64,000 bases of DNA from CAVSUR01 sp052143655 (GCA_052143655.1 JBKQSL010000107.1:1-64000), one strand, 5' to 3'. Positions 16,144 through 25,382 are shown, counted from the stretch's first letter. The notes: a model not told the origin generated them from the sequence alone. Numbers and translations: made by a program.

Positions 16144-17148
16144 TCAGGTCCCGCGGATCGCCCGGATCGACTCCCGCAGCGAACCCATGGTAGCCAGCAC
16201 GGCGGAGGGCTCGTACCCGCAGTGCGCCATGCAGTTGGCGCAGCGCGGGTCCTTGCCCCGGCCGTAGGCGTCCCAGTCGGTGGTCTCGATCAGCTCCCGG
16301 TAGGTTTTCACGTACCCGTCAGCCATCAGGTAACACGGTCGCTGCCAGCCCAGCAGCGAGTACGACGGGATGCCCCACGCAGTGCAGGCGAACTCCTTCT
16401 TGCCCTCCAGGAAGTCCAGGAACAGCGGGGAGTGGTTGAGCCGCCAGCGCTTGCGGTTGCCGTCACTGAAGGCCTTGCGGAACAGCTCCCTGGTCTCGGT
16501 CACGCCCAGGAAGTGGTCCTGGTCGGGCGCCTTCTCGTAGGCGTAGGCCGGGGAGATCTGCATCGAGTCGACGCCCAGGTCGTCGTTGAGGTAGCTGAGC
16601 ACGTCGATGACGGTCTGGGCGGTGTCGGTGTTGAAGAACGTGGTGTTGGTGTTGACCGTGAAGCCGCGCTCCCTGGCCATCTTGATCGCCGCCACGGCCT
16701 GGTCGAAGACGCCTTCCTTGCAGACCGACTCGTCATGCCGCTCGCGCAGCCCGTCGACGTGCACCACGAAGGCGAAATACGGCGACGGGGTGAACTTGTC
16801 CAGCTTCTTGGGCAGCAGCACCGCGTTCGTGCACAGGAAAACGAACTTCTTGCGCTTGACCAGCTCGCTGACCAGCTCGCCGATCTGCGGATGCATCAGC
16901 GGCTCGCCGCCGGCGATGGAGACCATCGGCGCTCCGCATTCCTCGATCGCCGCCAGCGCCTGCTCGACGGGCATGCGCTGCTTGAGCACCGTGTGCGGCT
17001 GCTGGATCTTCCCGCAGCCAGCGCACTTGAGGTTGCAGGCAAACAGCGGCTCCAGCTCGACGAGCAGCGGGAACTTGTCCCGGCGCGCGAGCTTCTGACG
17101 GATCAGGTAGCTCCCGATGCGCAAGCTCTGGCGCAAGGGCATGCTCAT
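16144..17148 (-). CDS. hpnH: adenosyl-hopene transferase HpnH (radical SAM)
   Basis: A 334-residue radical SAM enzyme with the [4Fe-4S] motif CNLKCAGC at residues 38-45 (C-x3-C-x2-C). It has the SAM-binding SIAGGEPL and a cysteine-rich C-terminal part (RCANCMAHCGYE). HpnH attaches the 5'-deoxyadenosyl group to the hopene side chain, giving adenosylhopane, the first step towards C35 hopanoids. Its ATG overlaps the stop of the hpnG-ispH fusion by four bases (ATGA), so the two are translationally coupled. It is the last clear gene of the hopanoid operon. The sequence is full length and close to the family pattern throughout. Confidence 0.95.
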   Translation of the reverse strand: MSMPLRQSLRIGSYLIRQKLARRDKFPLLVELEPLFACNLKCAGCGKIQQPHTVLKQRMPVEQALAAIEECGAPMVSIAGGEPLMHPQIGELVSELVKRKKFVFLCTNAVLLPKKLDKFTPSPYFAFVVHVDGLRERHDESVCKEGVFDQAVAAIKMARERGFTVNTNTTFFNTDTAQTVIDVLSYLNDDLGVDSMQISPAYAYEKAPDQDHFLGVTETRELFRKAFSDGNRKRWRLNHSPLFLDFLEGKKEFACTAWGIPSYSLLGWQRPCYLMADGYVKTYRELIETTDWDAYGRGKDPRCANCMAHCGYEPSAVLATMGSLRESIRAIRGT

Positions 17149-18659
17149 GACTGCCGTACCTCCTTGGGTAGGCCGAACTTGATGGACTCGGTGGCGATGA
17201 CGCGCTCGCTGACCTCGACGGGCCCCAGGCCCCTCAGCGCGGCGACGATCTCGCTGATCATCGACGGGGGTGCGGACGCGCCCGCGGTAATGCCGATCGA
17301 GGATGCCCCGGCCAGCCAGCCGAGCTCGATGTCGGACACCTCGTCGATCAGGTGGGCTGGCGTGCCGGCCTGTTCGACGGTCTCGACCAGCCGCAGCGAG
17401 TTGGACGAGTTCGCCGAGCCGGCCACCAGCACCAGGTCAGACTCCGCGGCGATGGCCCGTACGGCCAGCTGCCGGTTGGTCGTGGCATAGCAGATGTCGT
17501 CGCTGCCCGGGCCGCGTGCGGCGGGGAACCGGGCGCGCAGCGCGGCAACGATCTCCGCGGCTTCGGCCGCCGACAGCGTGGTCTGCATCAGGTAGGCGAC
17601 CTTGTCCGGGTCGGCCGGCAGCAGCGCCGCTACGTCCGCCGCGTCCTGCACGAGCACGATGGACCCGGGGGCCTCCCCCATCGTGCCCTCGACTTCCTCG
17701 TGCCCGGCGTGCCCGATCAGCACGACCAGGAACCCGTCGGCGGCGAACCGGCGCGCCTCGGCGTGCACCTTCGCCACCAGCGGGCAGGTCGCGTCGATGG
17801 TGGCAAGCCCGCGGCGGACCGCCTCGCCGCGCACGGCGGGCGAGACCCCGTGCGCGGCGAAGACCACCCGCGCGCCGTCGGGCACCTCGTCCAGCTCGTC
17901 CACGAACACCGCGCCTCGGTCGCTGAGGCCTGATACCACCCGCCGGTTGTGCACGATCTGCCTGCGCACGTAGACCGGCTGGCTGCCCTGGCCGAGCGCG
18001 CGCTCCACGATCTCGATCGCCCGCTCGACGCCCGCGCAGAACGACCGCGGCCCGGCCAGCAGCACCCGGCGGGAGCCGCCTGCGGCGGCCCAGCCGGCCA
18101 GCGCCGGGGCGGCCAGCCGCAGCGACCGCAGCGCGGCCAGCCCCCCGGACACTGCCCGCGGGCTGACCAGCGGCCGGTCGGCGGTGTCGGAGACGGCCCG
18201 CAGCACCACAGCCGGGCGGCTGCCCGCGCCGGCCAGCAGCGCGGCGGATTCCATGTCGGCGGCGAGCACGCCGCCGGCGGCGAGCCGGCCCCGGTCACCC
18301 CCGTGCACCAGGTGGCCCACGGTGGCGATCGGCCCGGTATGCACCCGCAGCCCGGCCCGGCGCAGCTCGCCGGCCAGCAGCGGGGCCGACGGGCAGTGCA
18401 CGGTCACGGCCGGCCCGCGGACCTCGGTTCCGACGACCAGGTCACCGGGCTGCACCCCGGCGGCCACGCCGCCGGCGGTGCCGGCCACGGCCAGCATCCC
18501 GAAATCCTGGCCGCGCAGCAGCTCAGCCTGGCGGGCGGCCCGGCGCGGGCCGAAGCCGGTGCGGCGCACCTGCGGCGCCGCGGCGGCGCTCTGGGCCCCG
18601 CCGCGCCGCACGGCCCGTGCCTCTAGCCCGAGCGGAGCGCACACCAGCAACTTGTTCAT
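17145..18659 (-). CDS. ispH: fusion of adenosylhopane nucleosidase/phosphorylase (HpnG-like) and IspH
   Basis: A 504-residue two-domain protein. Residues 1 to about 190 are a nucleosidase/phosphorylase of the HpnG family. This part has the N-terminal CAPLGLEARAVR, GTAGGVAAGVQPGDLVVG, and the active-site segment ADMESAAL with AVSDTADRP near residues 135-162. Residues about 198-504 are IspH (LytB), the last enzyme of the MEP pathway. Its three cluster cysteines are at 208 (SFCAGVERA), 292 (DATCPLV) and 390 (DDICYATTN), with AAHGVSP, GHAGHEEVEGT, SANSSNSLR and AGASAPPSMI. The IspH half would supply IPP/DMAPP; the HpnG half would cleave adenine from adenosylhopane. There is no stop, frameshift or re-start between the halves. 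The ATG at 18659 begins MNKLLVCAPLG; the frame extends upstream only through intergenic DNA. Confidence 0.92.
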   Translation of the reverse strand: MNKLLVCAPLGLEARAVRRGGAQSAAAAPQVRRTGFGPRRAARQAELLRGQDFGMLAVAGTAGGVAAGVQPGDLVVGTEVRGPAVTVHCPSAPLLAGELRRAGLRVHTGPIATVGHLVHGGDRGRLAAGGVLAADMESAALLAGAGSRPAVVLRAVSDTADRPLVSPRAVSGGLAALRSLRLAAPALAGWAAAGGSRRVLLAGPRSFCAGVERAIEIVERALGQGSQPVYVRRQIVHNRRVVSGLSDRGAVFVDELDEVPDGARVVFAAHGVSPAVRGEAVRRGLATIDATCPLVAKVHAEARRFAADGFLVVLIGHAGHEEVEGTMGEAPGSIVLVQDAADVAALLPADPDKVAYLMQTTLSAAEAAEIVAALRARFPAARGPGSDDICYATTNRQLAVRAIAAESDLVLVAGSANSSNSLRLVETVEQAGTPAHLIDEVSDIELGWLAGASSIGITAGASAPPSMISEIVAALRGLGPVEVSERVIATESIKFGLPKEVRQS

Positions 18660-18811
18660 CCCGTCCCGGCTTCCCTCTCTGCTCACTGCGCTCGCTGCGC
18701 CTCGCCTGTCGCGCGTGCCCCGGCTGCTCTTTCCGTCCTGCCCCCCGGGTATGCCTGGCCGGCCGGAATTCCCTGCGGCGGCCGGGGCCCCGCCGCGCAG
18801 CCCGGCCTGGC

Positions 18812-20740
18812 TCATGCCGCCGCCTGGCGCAGGTAGCGGCCGAGCGCGCTGACCGGGAACACCAGCCGGTACAGGTGGTAGTTGATGGCGAAATCACCGG
18901 GGAAGCCGGTGCCGGTGAACTGCGGCTCATCCCAGGTGCCGTCCGGCTGCTGGGTCTCGGCCAGCCAGCCGACCCCGCGCTCGACCGCTGCGGCGGCCTC
19001 GTCGCCGCCCGCCGCGAGCAGCGCGAGCAGCGCCCAGGCGGTCTGCGAGGCGGTCGACTCGCCCCGGCCCGCCCAGCTCGGATCCTCGTAGGAGCACATG
19101 TCCTCGCCCCAGCCGCCGTCGGCGTTCTGGTGCGCGATGAGCCAGCCGACCGCGCGGCGGATCGCCGGCCTGCCGGGCAGCACGCCCGCGGCGATCAGGG
19201 CGGGCACGACCGCGCCAGTCCCGTAGATGTAGTTCGAGCCCCACCGGCCGAACCAGGAGCCGTCCGGCTCCTGGGCGCGCAGCAGCCAGCCGACGCCGCG
19301 GCGGGCCGGCCTGGTCGCCGCCAGGCCCGCGGCGGCGAGCGCCTCGACCGCGTGCGCGGTGACGTCGGCGGACGGCGGGTCGGTGACCTCGCCGAAGTCG
19401 CAGAACGGCAGCCGGCCCACCAGCCTGGAGGTGTTGTCGGCGTCGAACGCGGCCCAGCCGCCGTCCCGGCACTGCATCCCGGTCAGCCAGGCCGTCGCCC
19501 GCGCCACCGCGGCCGCGCCGTCGGGCCCGTCCGGCAGCTTCGCCCGGCACAGGGCCAGGAGCACTTCGGCGGTGTCATCGATGTCGGGATAGCCGTCGTT
19601 GTCGAACTCGAAGGCCCAGCCGGCCGGGGCCAGGCCCGGCCGCCGGACCTGCCAGTCGCCGGGCCCGCGGATTTCCTCGCCGAGCACCCAGCGGGCCGCC
19701 GCGGCCAGCGCGGGATGTTCGGGCGGCAGCCCGGCGTCGGCCAGCGCCGTCATGGCCAGCACCGTGTCCCAGACCGGGGACTGGCAGGCCTCCAGCCGCC
19801 GCAGCGGCCCGTCCGGGGTGTCCGCCCAGACGGTGAACCGGTCCAGGCCGGCCAGGCCGCGGGCGATGACCGGGTGGTCCAGGGCGTAGCCGAGCAGGTG
19901 CAGGGCAATCAGCGAGTAGACCCACGGCGGCTGGATGCCGCCCCAGCAGCCGTCTCGTTCCTGCCGGGCGATGATCCACTCGGCGCAGCGGCGCAGCGCT
20001 GCGGTCCGGACCGCGCGGGCCGGCGCCGCCCGCAGGCCGCGGCGGTGGTAGGCGTGCAGCACCCGGTCCAGCCCGGTGAACAGCCGCGACCAGGCATCGG
20101 CCGGCGGCGCCGCGGCTGGCCCGCTGGCCGCGGCGCGCAGCTCGGCCAGGCCGAAGGGCAGCCGCCGGACCGGCCGCAGTGAGCTGACGATGGTCAGCGG
20201 CACGATCGTCTGCCGGGCCCAGCAGCCCCAGTCGTAGACGTTCAGCGGGAACCAGGCCGGCAGGTAGATCAGCTCCGGCGGCATGACCGGCAGGTCGTCC
20301 CAGGACCACTCGCCGAACAGCGCCAGCCAGATCCGGGTGAAGACCCGGCTGGCCCCGATGCCGCCGGCGGCCCGGATCCAGCGGGCCGCGGTGTCCATGT
20401 GCGGCGCCTGCGGCTCGTCGCCGGCCAGCCGCAGGGCGACGTAGGCCTCGATCGTGGTGGACAGGTCCGCCCGGCCGCCGTGCCAGTTCGCCCAGGTGCC
20501 GTCCGTGCGCTGCTGGGACCGGATCCAGCGGGCCGCGGCGGCGGTCTCCCCCGCTGTGCGGATGCCGAGGAACTCGCGCAGCAGCAGGTCCTCGGCGTCC
20601 ATCGTGACGTTGGTCTCCAGCTCACCGCGCCACCAGCCGGCCGGTCCCTGCAGGCCGAGCAGGTGCTCCACGGCCCGGTCGGCGGCGGCCGTGGCCCGGG
20701 CCGCGGCCGTCACGCGCGAACTGTCATGCGTGAGCGTCAT
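18812..20740 (-). CDS. shc: squalene-hopene cyclase
   Basis: A 642-residue class II terpene cyclase that turns squalene into hopene/hopanol at the membrane. The catalytic DxDDTA motif reads DIDDTAEVLLAL near residue 385. Multiple QW repeats stabilise the alpha-alpha barrels, e.g. QRTDGTWANW, QERDGCWGG, QCRDGGWAAFD, QEPDGSWFGRW, QNADGGWGED and QQPDGTWDE. The length is normal for the family. I start at 20740 (MTLTHDSS) with GGAAGG upstream. The frame stays open for another 780 bases upstream but that stretch overlaps the prenyl synthase gene and is not coding. It sits centrally in the hopanoid operon. Confidence 0.96.
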   Translation of the reverse strand: MTLTHDSSRVTAAARATAAADRAVEHLLGLQGPAGWWRGELETNVTMDAEDLLLREFLGIRTAGETAAAARWIRSQQRTDGTWANWHGGRADLSTTIEAYVALRLAGDEPQAPHMDTAARWIRAAGGIGASRVFTRIWLALFGEWSWDDLPVMPPELIYLPAWFPLNVYDWGCWARQTIVPLTIVSSLRPVRRLPFGLAELRAAASGPAAAPPADAWSRLFTGLDRVLHAYHRRGLRAAPARAVRTAALRRCAEWIIARQERDGCWGGIQPPWVYSLIALHLLGYALDHPVIARGLAGLDRFTVWADTPDGPLRRLEACQSPVWDTVLAMTALADAGLPPEHPALAAAARWVLGEEIRGPGDWQVRRPGLAPAGWAFEFDNDGYPDIDDTAEVLLALCRAKLPDGPDGAAAVARATAWLTGMQCRDGGWAAFDADNTSRLVGRLPFCDFGEVTDPPSADVTAHAVEALAAAGLAATRPARRGVGWLLRAQEPDGSWFGRWGSNYIYGTGAVVPALIAAGVLPGRPAIRRAVGWLIAHQNADGGWGEDMCSYEDPSWAGRGESTASQTAWALLALLAAGGDEAAAAVERGVGWLAETQQPDGTWDEPQFTGTGFPGDFAINYHLYRLVFPVSALGRYLRQAAA

Positions 20741-20829
20741 CCCAGCACCGCCTTCCACGTGCACCTCCACGGAGACCGGCCGACCCGGCCGGACGGCCGT
20801 CGCCGGGCCGGCCTCCTCCGGCCCGGCGG

Positions 20830-21855
20830 TCAGCACTGCCGGGCCGTGATGAACTCGGCAATCCCGGCCAGCTCGGCCCGGACATCGTCCGGGATGTCGG
20901 TCTCGGCCAGGCACTTGGCGGCCAGCGCGAGCTGGGCGTCGGCCTCCGCCTCGGCCCACTGCCGGCCGCCGCCCTCCTCGACCAGCCCGGCCGCGCGCAG
21001 CAGGTCGTCCTCGCCGAGCGGCTCGGTACCGGACAGGCACTCGCGCAGCTCCCGGCCGGCCCCGCTGCCGCTGGCCAGCGCGGCCACCACGGGCAGCGAC
21101 TTCTTGCGGGCCCGCAGGTCGGAGTGCACCGGCTTGCCGGTCACCTCCGGCGCGCCCCAGATGCCCAGCAGGTCGTCGGTGAGCTGGAACGCCAGCCCGA
21201 CGTGCGCGCCGAAGCCGGCCAGGCCCATCGCCAGGCTGGCCGCGGCACCGACGTGGATCGCGCCGATGCTGCACGCACAGGCCATCAGCGCCGCGGTCTT
21301 GTCGCCGGCCATCTCGATGCACTCCGCCAGCGTCACGTCGTCCCGGCGCTCGAACGCCAGGTCCGCGCCCTGGCCTGCGATCAGCCGCTGGACGGCGGCG
21401 GACAGGCAGCGGGCCGCCCACGGGCTCTGCGGGGCGGCGTCCTCCAGCAGGGCGTCCTGGGCCAGCGCGAGCAGGGCGTCCCCGGCCAGGATGGCGCTGC
21501 CGACGCCGAACACAGCCCACGCCGTCGGCCGGTGCCGCCGCTCGGTGTCGCCGTCCATGATGTCGTCGTGCAGCAGCGAGAAGTTATGCACTAGCTCGAC
21601 GGCGGCGGCCGACGGCACGCCCCGCTCGGGCGCGGCGCCAGTGGCCCGGGCCGACAGCAGGGCAAGCGCGGGCCGCAGCGCCTTGCCACTGCCGCTGCTG
21701 CCTGGCTGCGGCGGCCCGCCGTCGGCGTCGGCCAGTCCTAGGTGGTAGGCGGCGACGACGCGGACCTCGGGGCTGAGCCGGTCCACCAGCGCCCGGATCG
21801 CGGGGTCGACGAGGTCGCGGGCGGTCTCGACGCCCGCGGGCAGCACCGCGGTCAT
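20830..21855 (-). CDS. polyprenyl synthetase (farnesyl-diphosphate-synthase-like)
   Basis: A 341-residue all-alpha prenyltransferase with both aspartate-rich motifs: LLHDDIMDGDTERR (first) and QLTDDLLGIWG (second). It condenses IPP with allylic diphosphates. Within this operon the expected product is farnesyl diphosphate for squalene synthesis, but chain length is not readable with certainty. Its ATG overlaps the TGA of hpnE by four bases, which proves the start and indicates coupling. Eighty-nine bases separate it from shc. Two short alanine-rich inserts are unremarkable. Confidence 0.92.
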   Translation of the reverse strand: MTAVLPAGVETARDLVDPAIRALVDRLSPEVRVVAAYHLGLADADGGPPQPGSSGSGKALRPALALLSARATGAAPERGVPSAAAVELVHNFSLLHDDIMDGDTERRHRPTAWAVFGVGSAILAGDALLALAQDALLEDAAPQSPWAARCLSAAVQRLIAGQGADLAFERRDDVTLAECIEMAGDKTAALMACACSIGAIHVGAAASLAMGLAGFGAHVGLAFQLTDDLLGIWGAPEVTGKPVHSDLRARKKSLPVVAALASGSGAGRELRECLSGTEPLGEDDLLRAAGLVEEGGGRQWAEAEADAQLALAAKCLAETDIPDDVRAELAGIAEFITARQC

Positions 21856-23345
21856 GACGCGGCTCCCGCCGCCCGTACCGGCGCCTGCGCGGCCGGGCGG
21901 CCAGCCCGGCCGCAGCCGGCGGCCGGCTCCCGGCCGGCTAGTTCGTGTTGCATCTGCCGAGCCGCATTCAGGCCGCTTCGCACTGCGCCCTCCATCGTGT
22001 CTGGCCAGCCGGTGTCGGTCCATGCGCCGGCGAGCACCAGCCCGCCGACCGGGGTAGTCGGCCCGGGGCGCAGCGCGCCGCATCCTGGCCCCTGCCGGAA
22101 CGTCGCCCGGCGCTCCCTGGTCACAAAGAAGTCCCGTACCCGTGCCTGCCGGGCTGCCGGGTACAACTGCGCCAGCGCGGGCAGGAACTGCTCCCGCAGC
22201 TGCGCGGCCGGGGTGTCTACGTACTCGTCGGCCGCCGAGACGGAGACCGCCAGGTACTGGCCCGACGCCAGGCCCGCCTGCCGGGTCTTGTCGAACACCC
22301 ACTGCACCGGCGAGTCCACCGCGGCGGCCATCGGCAGCCTGGTGACCCGCCGGTCGTAGATCACGTGCACGTTGACGATCGGCGACGGCTCCAGCCGGGC
22401 CCACCCGCCAACGGCCGGGGGCGGCGCCAGGCGGGCCGCCGTCCACGCTGGCACCGCGAGCAGCACGCCATCAGCGGTCAGAACTTCCCCGGCCGCCCGG
22501 ACGGCAAACCCGGCGCCGCCGGCGGCCGGCTGCAGCGAAGTCACCTTCGAGCCGAGCCGCACGTCCGCCCCGAGCCGGCCCAGCAGGTCCATGGCCGCCT
22601 CGCCGTGCAGGCGGCCGAGCGGCACCGCGGGCACGCCGATGTCGGCGGCGTCACTACGCTCCAGCAGCCCGGTCCGGATCACGGTGGCGGCAAGCTCGGT
22701 GCTCGCGTCGTCGCCGGCGATGTTCAGCGACGAGACGACGAACAGGTCCCAGAGCCGGCGGCGGGCCTGTTCCCGCTGCCCGTGCGCGGCCAGCCAGTCG
22801 CCGAGGCGCACGCTGTCCAGCGCGGACAGCCGGCTGCCGGAGCGGGCGGGCGGGGCGGGCCGGGCAGTCAGGGCGGCGGCCCGCCCGCAGCCGGGCCACG
22901 GCGGGCTGGCGTCCGGAGCCAGCCGCGACGGCCCGGCCAGGCGCAGCGCGGCGACGGCGCGGGCGGCCCGCAGCCGGTCGGCCGGCGGCAGCAGCGAGTA
23001 CCGGGCCAGTGCCCCGGTCAGGTGCAGTGGCGCGGGCAGCCGGCTGCGGCGCAGCCGGGCGCGGCCGGCGGGCGACAGGACGGTGATGTCGAACCGGTCC
23101 TGGAGCGTTACCGATCCGGTCATCCCGAGCCGGGCGATCAGCTCCCGGTAGGCCGTACAGCAGCGCAGGAACACGTGCTGGCCGGTGTCGATCTCCAGTC
23201 CTGCGCGGGTGAACGAGGTGGTGGCGCCGCCGAGCCGCGGCCGGGCCTCCAGCAGGGTGACCGCGGTCCCTGCCTCGCGCAGCGTGATCGCGGCGGTCAG
23301 CCCGGCCAGGCCGCCGCCGATGACCACGACATGCCGGGCGGTCAT
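21852..23345 (-). CDS. hpnE: hydroxysqualene dehydroxylase HpnE (squalene-associated FAD-dependent oxidoreductase)
   Basis: A 497-residue flavoprotein. The N-terminal Rossmann motif VVVIGGGLAGLTAAI (residues 6-20) is followed by the second FAD segment LLEARPRLGGATTSF. The C-terminal GALRPGPTTPVGGLVLAGAWTDTGWPDTMEGA is typical of amine-oxidase/desaturase-like enzymes. HpnE reduces hydroxysqualene to squalene. The start overlaps the hpnD stop by four bases and its stop overlaps the prenyl synthase start by four. An arginine/proline-rich insert around residues 135-165 and the last 30 residues are poorly conserved in character. Confidence 0.93.
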   Translation of the reverse strand: MTARHVVVIGGGLAGLTAAITLREAGTAVTLLEARPRLGGATTSFTRAGLEIDTGQHVFLRCCTAYRELIARLGMTGSVTLQDRFDITVLSPAGRARLRRSRLPAPLHLTGALARYSLLPPADRLRAARAVAALRLAGPSRLAPDASPPWPGCGRAAALTARPAPPARSGSRLSALDSVRLGDWLAAHGQREQARRRLWDLFVVSSLNIAGDDASTELAATVIRTGLLERSDAADIGVPAVPLGRLHGEAAMDLLGRLGADVRLGSKVTSLQPAAGGAGFAVRAAGEVLTADGVLLAVPAWTAARLAPPPAVGGWARLEPSPIVNVHVIYDRRVTRLPMAAAVDSPVQWVFDKTRQAGLASGQYLAVSVSAADEYVDTPAAQLREQFLPALAQLYPAARQARVRDFFVTRERRATFRQGPGCGALRPGPTTPVGGLVLAGAWTDTGWPDTMEGAVRSGLNAARQMQHELAGREPAAGCGRAGRPAAQAPVRAAGAAS

Positions 23346-24424
23346 GCCCCGTCCCGTGCCGCGGCGCCTCCTGCCGCGGCCCCTCCTGCCGCGGCACTGC
23401 CCGCAGCCGCCGCGCCCTCCGCCGGGATGCGCTGGCGCAGCCCGGCCAGGGCCAGCACGGCCACCATCGCCTTGGTCCGCGGCGGCAGCGACATCCGCTG
23501 CCGCAGGGCCTGCTCCGGCGTGGCGGCGATGTGCTCGAGCAGCCGCAGGTAGATGCCGGCCATAGCGCCCGTGCAGGCTGCGCTGCGCCGGTCCAGCAGG
23601 GGCATCAGCCGCATGCCGGTGGCGTACCAGCGCAGGGCCCGCCGGGCCTCGAAGCGGACCAGTTCGGCTAGGGCCGGATCGTCCAGCGCGGCCACGTCGC
23701 CCGGGCTACTGCCAGCGCCGGAGCCGGCCGCGGACGGGCCAGCCGCAGGCGGGCCGGCGGCGCCGCCGGCCGGCCGGGCCGGCTCCAGGCGGCAGCCGAA
23801 CCGGTCCAGGTCGTCAGCGGGCAGGTAGACCCGGCCGTTCCCGAGGTCCTCGCGGATATCGCGCAGGATGTTGGTGAGCTGCAGGGCAATTCCGAGCGCG
23901 TCGGCTAGCGGCGGCGCGGCCGCCGGGTCACGGCTGCCGAACACCCCCAGTGACAGCCGGCCGATCGACCCGGCCACGCACCGGCAGTAGTGCTCCAGCT
24001 CATCGAAGGAGCGGTAGCAGGTGCCGCGGACATCGGCCTGGCACCCGTCGATCAGCTCGCCGAAGGCGCCAAGCGGGATCGGGAACCGGCGCGCCGCGTC
24101 GGCCAGGGCGACCAGCACCGGGTCAGCTGCCCCGTCCGGCACAGCCACGGCAGCGGCGCCGGCCCCGGCCGCGGCGCGCTCGACCATGGCCAGGTCCGCG
24201 CGAGCCTGCTCCAGGGCGGCCAGCTTGTCGGGGGCCGGCAGCGCGCCGTCGCCGATGTCGTCGATCCGGCGGGCGAACGCGTAGACCGCCGACAGCGCCC
24301 CGCGCTTGGGCCCGGGCAGCAGGGCGATGCCGTAAGAGAAATTGCGCGCCTGCTGCCGGGTGATCTGCTCGCACTGCCGGTAGGCGTCGCTCACCTGGTC
24401 CGCCGCGGGCGCCGGGGCCGTCAC
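23342..24424 (-). CDS. hpnD: presqualene diphosphate synthase HpnD
   Basis: A 360-residue trans-isoprenyl head-to-head synthase. The first aspartate motif is RRIDDIGDG near residue 53 and the second is LRDIREDLGNGRVYLPADDL. It joins two farnesyl diphosphates to presqualene diphosphate. GTG start with AAGGTGA five bases before it and only four bases after the hpnC stop. An alanine/glycine/proline linker near residues 220-250 (AGGAAGPPAAG) and the alanine-rich C-terminus extend it beyond the usual 280-300 residues; both are low-complexity and probably flexible. Confidence 0.93.
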   Translation of the reverse strand: MTAPAPAADQVSDAYRQCEQITRQQARNFSYGIALLPGPKRGALSAVYAFARRIDDIGDGALPAPDKLAALEQARADLAMVERAAAGAGAAAVAVPDGAADPVLVALADAARRFPIPLGAFGELIDGCQADVRGTCYRSFDELEHYCRCVAGSIGRLSLGVFGSRDPAAAPPLADALGIALQLTNILRDIREDLGNGRVYLPADDLDRFGCRLEPARPAGGAAGPPAAGPSAAGSGAGSSPGDVAALDDPALAELVRFEARRALRWYATGMRLMPLLDRRSAACTGAMAGIYLRLLEHIAATPEQALRQRMSLPPRTKAMVAVLALAGLRQRIPAEGAAAAGSAAAGGAAAGGAAARDGA

Positions 24425-24428
24425 CGGG

Positions 24429-25382
24429 TCACCTTCCCCTCGTGTAGGCGGCCGCCAGCCCCGCGACCGTCGCCGCGCGGCCCGGCCGCGGGGTGACCGC
24501 CAGCACGTCGTAGTCCGCGGCGGCGATGGCCGCGAGCGCGGCCCGGCCGCCTGCCACGTACCCGCCGACGGCCAGTCTGGCTGCGCCGCGCAGCGTGCCG
24601 ACCAGCGGCGCGCCGGAATCGAGCAGCTGGCGCGCCCGCCGGACCTCGTCGGCCAGCAGGGCCCGGACGTGCGGCGCCGCGTGCGGCGCGGCCAGGTCGG
24701 CCTCGGTGCAGCCGTGCGCGGCCATGTCCTCAGCGGGCAGGTAGATGCGCCCGGCGCGCAGGTCCTCGGCGACGTCCTGCCAGTGCTCGGCGAGCTGGAG
24801 TGCCGTGCAGACGCGGTCGGACAGCCCGGCGCGCTCCGGCGTGTAACTGCCGAAGATCCGCAGCACGATGCGGCCCACCGGATTGGCTGACAGCCGGCAG
24901 TAACTCAGCAGCTCATCGAACGTCTGGTACCGGGTGATCTGCTGATCCTGCCGGTTGGCCTGGATGAGATCGACGAAAGGCGCCATCTCGATCCGGCACT
25001 GGGCGACAGCAGGCCGCAGGCCGCCGACGGCAGGCAGGACCGGCTCGCCGGCAGTCTCGCCGTACAGGCGCCGGACATCGGCCTCGATCTCGTCGAGCAG
25101 CCGGCTCCGGTCGGCTGGCGGCGCCTTGTCGCCGACGTCGTCGACGGTCCGGGCGAACGTGTAGACCGCCATCAGGTGCCGCCGGTACCGGGCGGGCAGC
25201 AGCCGGAGCGCCACCGGGAAGTTCTCCGCCGCGGCCAGTTCCCCCATCGCCGGCCCGGCCGGCTGCGCGCCGCCGGCTCCCGGGCGCGGCCCCGCGTCCG
25301 GCCGCGCAGGCGCGGACGGCACGGGGCGGCCGGCCCCGCCCGGCAGCAGCCGGGCGCCAGCAAGCGGATCGTCGGGCGTCAC
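24429..25382 (-). CDS. hpnC: hydroxysqualene synthase HpnC
   Basis: A squalene/phytoene-synthase-family enzyme of about 317 residues. It converts presqualene diphosphate to hydroxysqualene. Motifs: ENFPVALRLLPARYR at the start of the domain, ARTVDDVGDKA (first Asp motif), and WQDVAEDLRAGRIYLPAEDM (second). It is the first gene of the hopanoid operon. Start choice is uncertain: GTG at 25382 (VTPDDPLAG) has GGGA upstream, TTG at 25418 is possible, and the conserved domain begins only at MGELAAAENF. The 45 residues before that are proline/glycine-rich. The AT-rich DNA just upstream fits a promoter. Confidence 0.92.
   Translation of the reverse strand: MTPDDPLAGARLLPGGAGRPVPSAPARPDAGPRPGAGGAQPAGPAMGELAAAENFPVALRLLPARYRRHLMAVYTFARTVDDVGDKAPPADRSRLLDEIEADVRRLYGETAGEPVLPAVGGLRPAVAQCRIEMAPFVDLIQANRQDQQITRYQTFDELLSYCRLSANPVGRIVLRIFGSYTPERAGLSDRVCTALQLAEHWQDVAEDLRAGRIYLPAEDMAAHGCTEADLAAPHAAPHVRALLADEVRRARQLLDSGAPLVGTLRGAARLAVGGYVAGGRAALAAIAAADYDVLAVTPRPGRAATVAGLAAAYTRGR

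Noticed and set aside
18681..18740. CACTGCGCTCGCTGCG-type stretch between shc and the hpnG-ispH gene as a possible repeat element
   Set aside because: No second copy found in the window and no clear hairpin; kept only as intergenic DNA.
20741..21520. 260-codon N-terminal extension of the squalene-hopene cyclase
   Set aside because: It would overlap the prenyl synthase gene in another frame; the cyclase is full length from the ATG at 20740.
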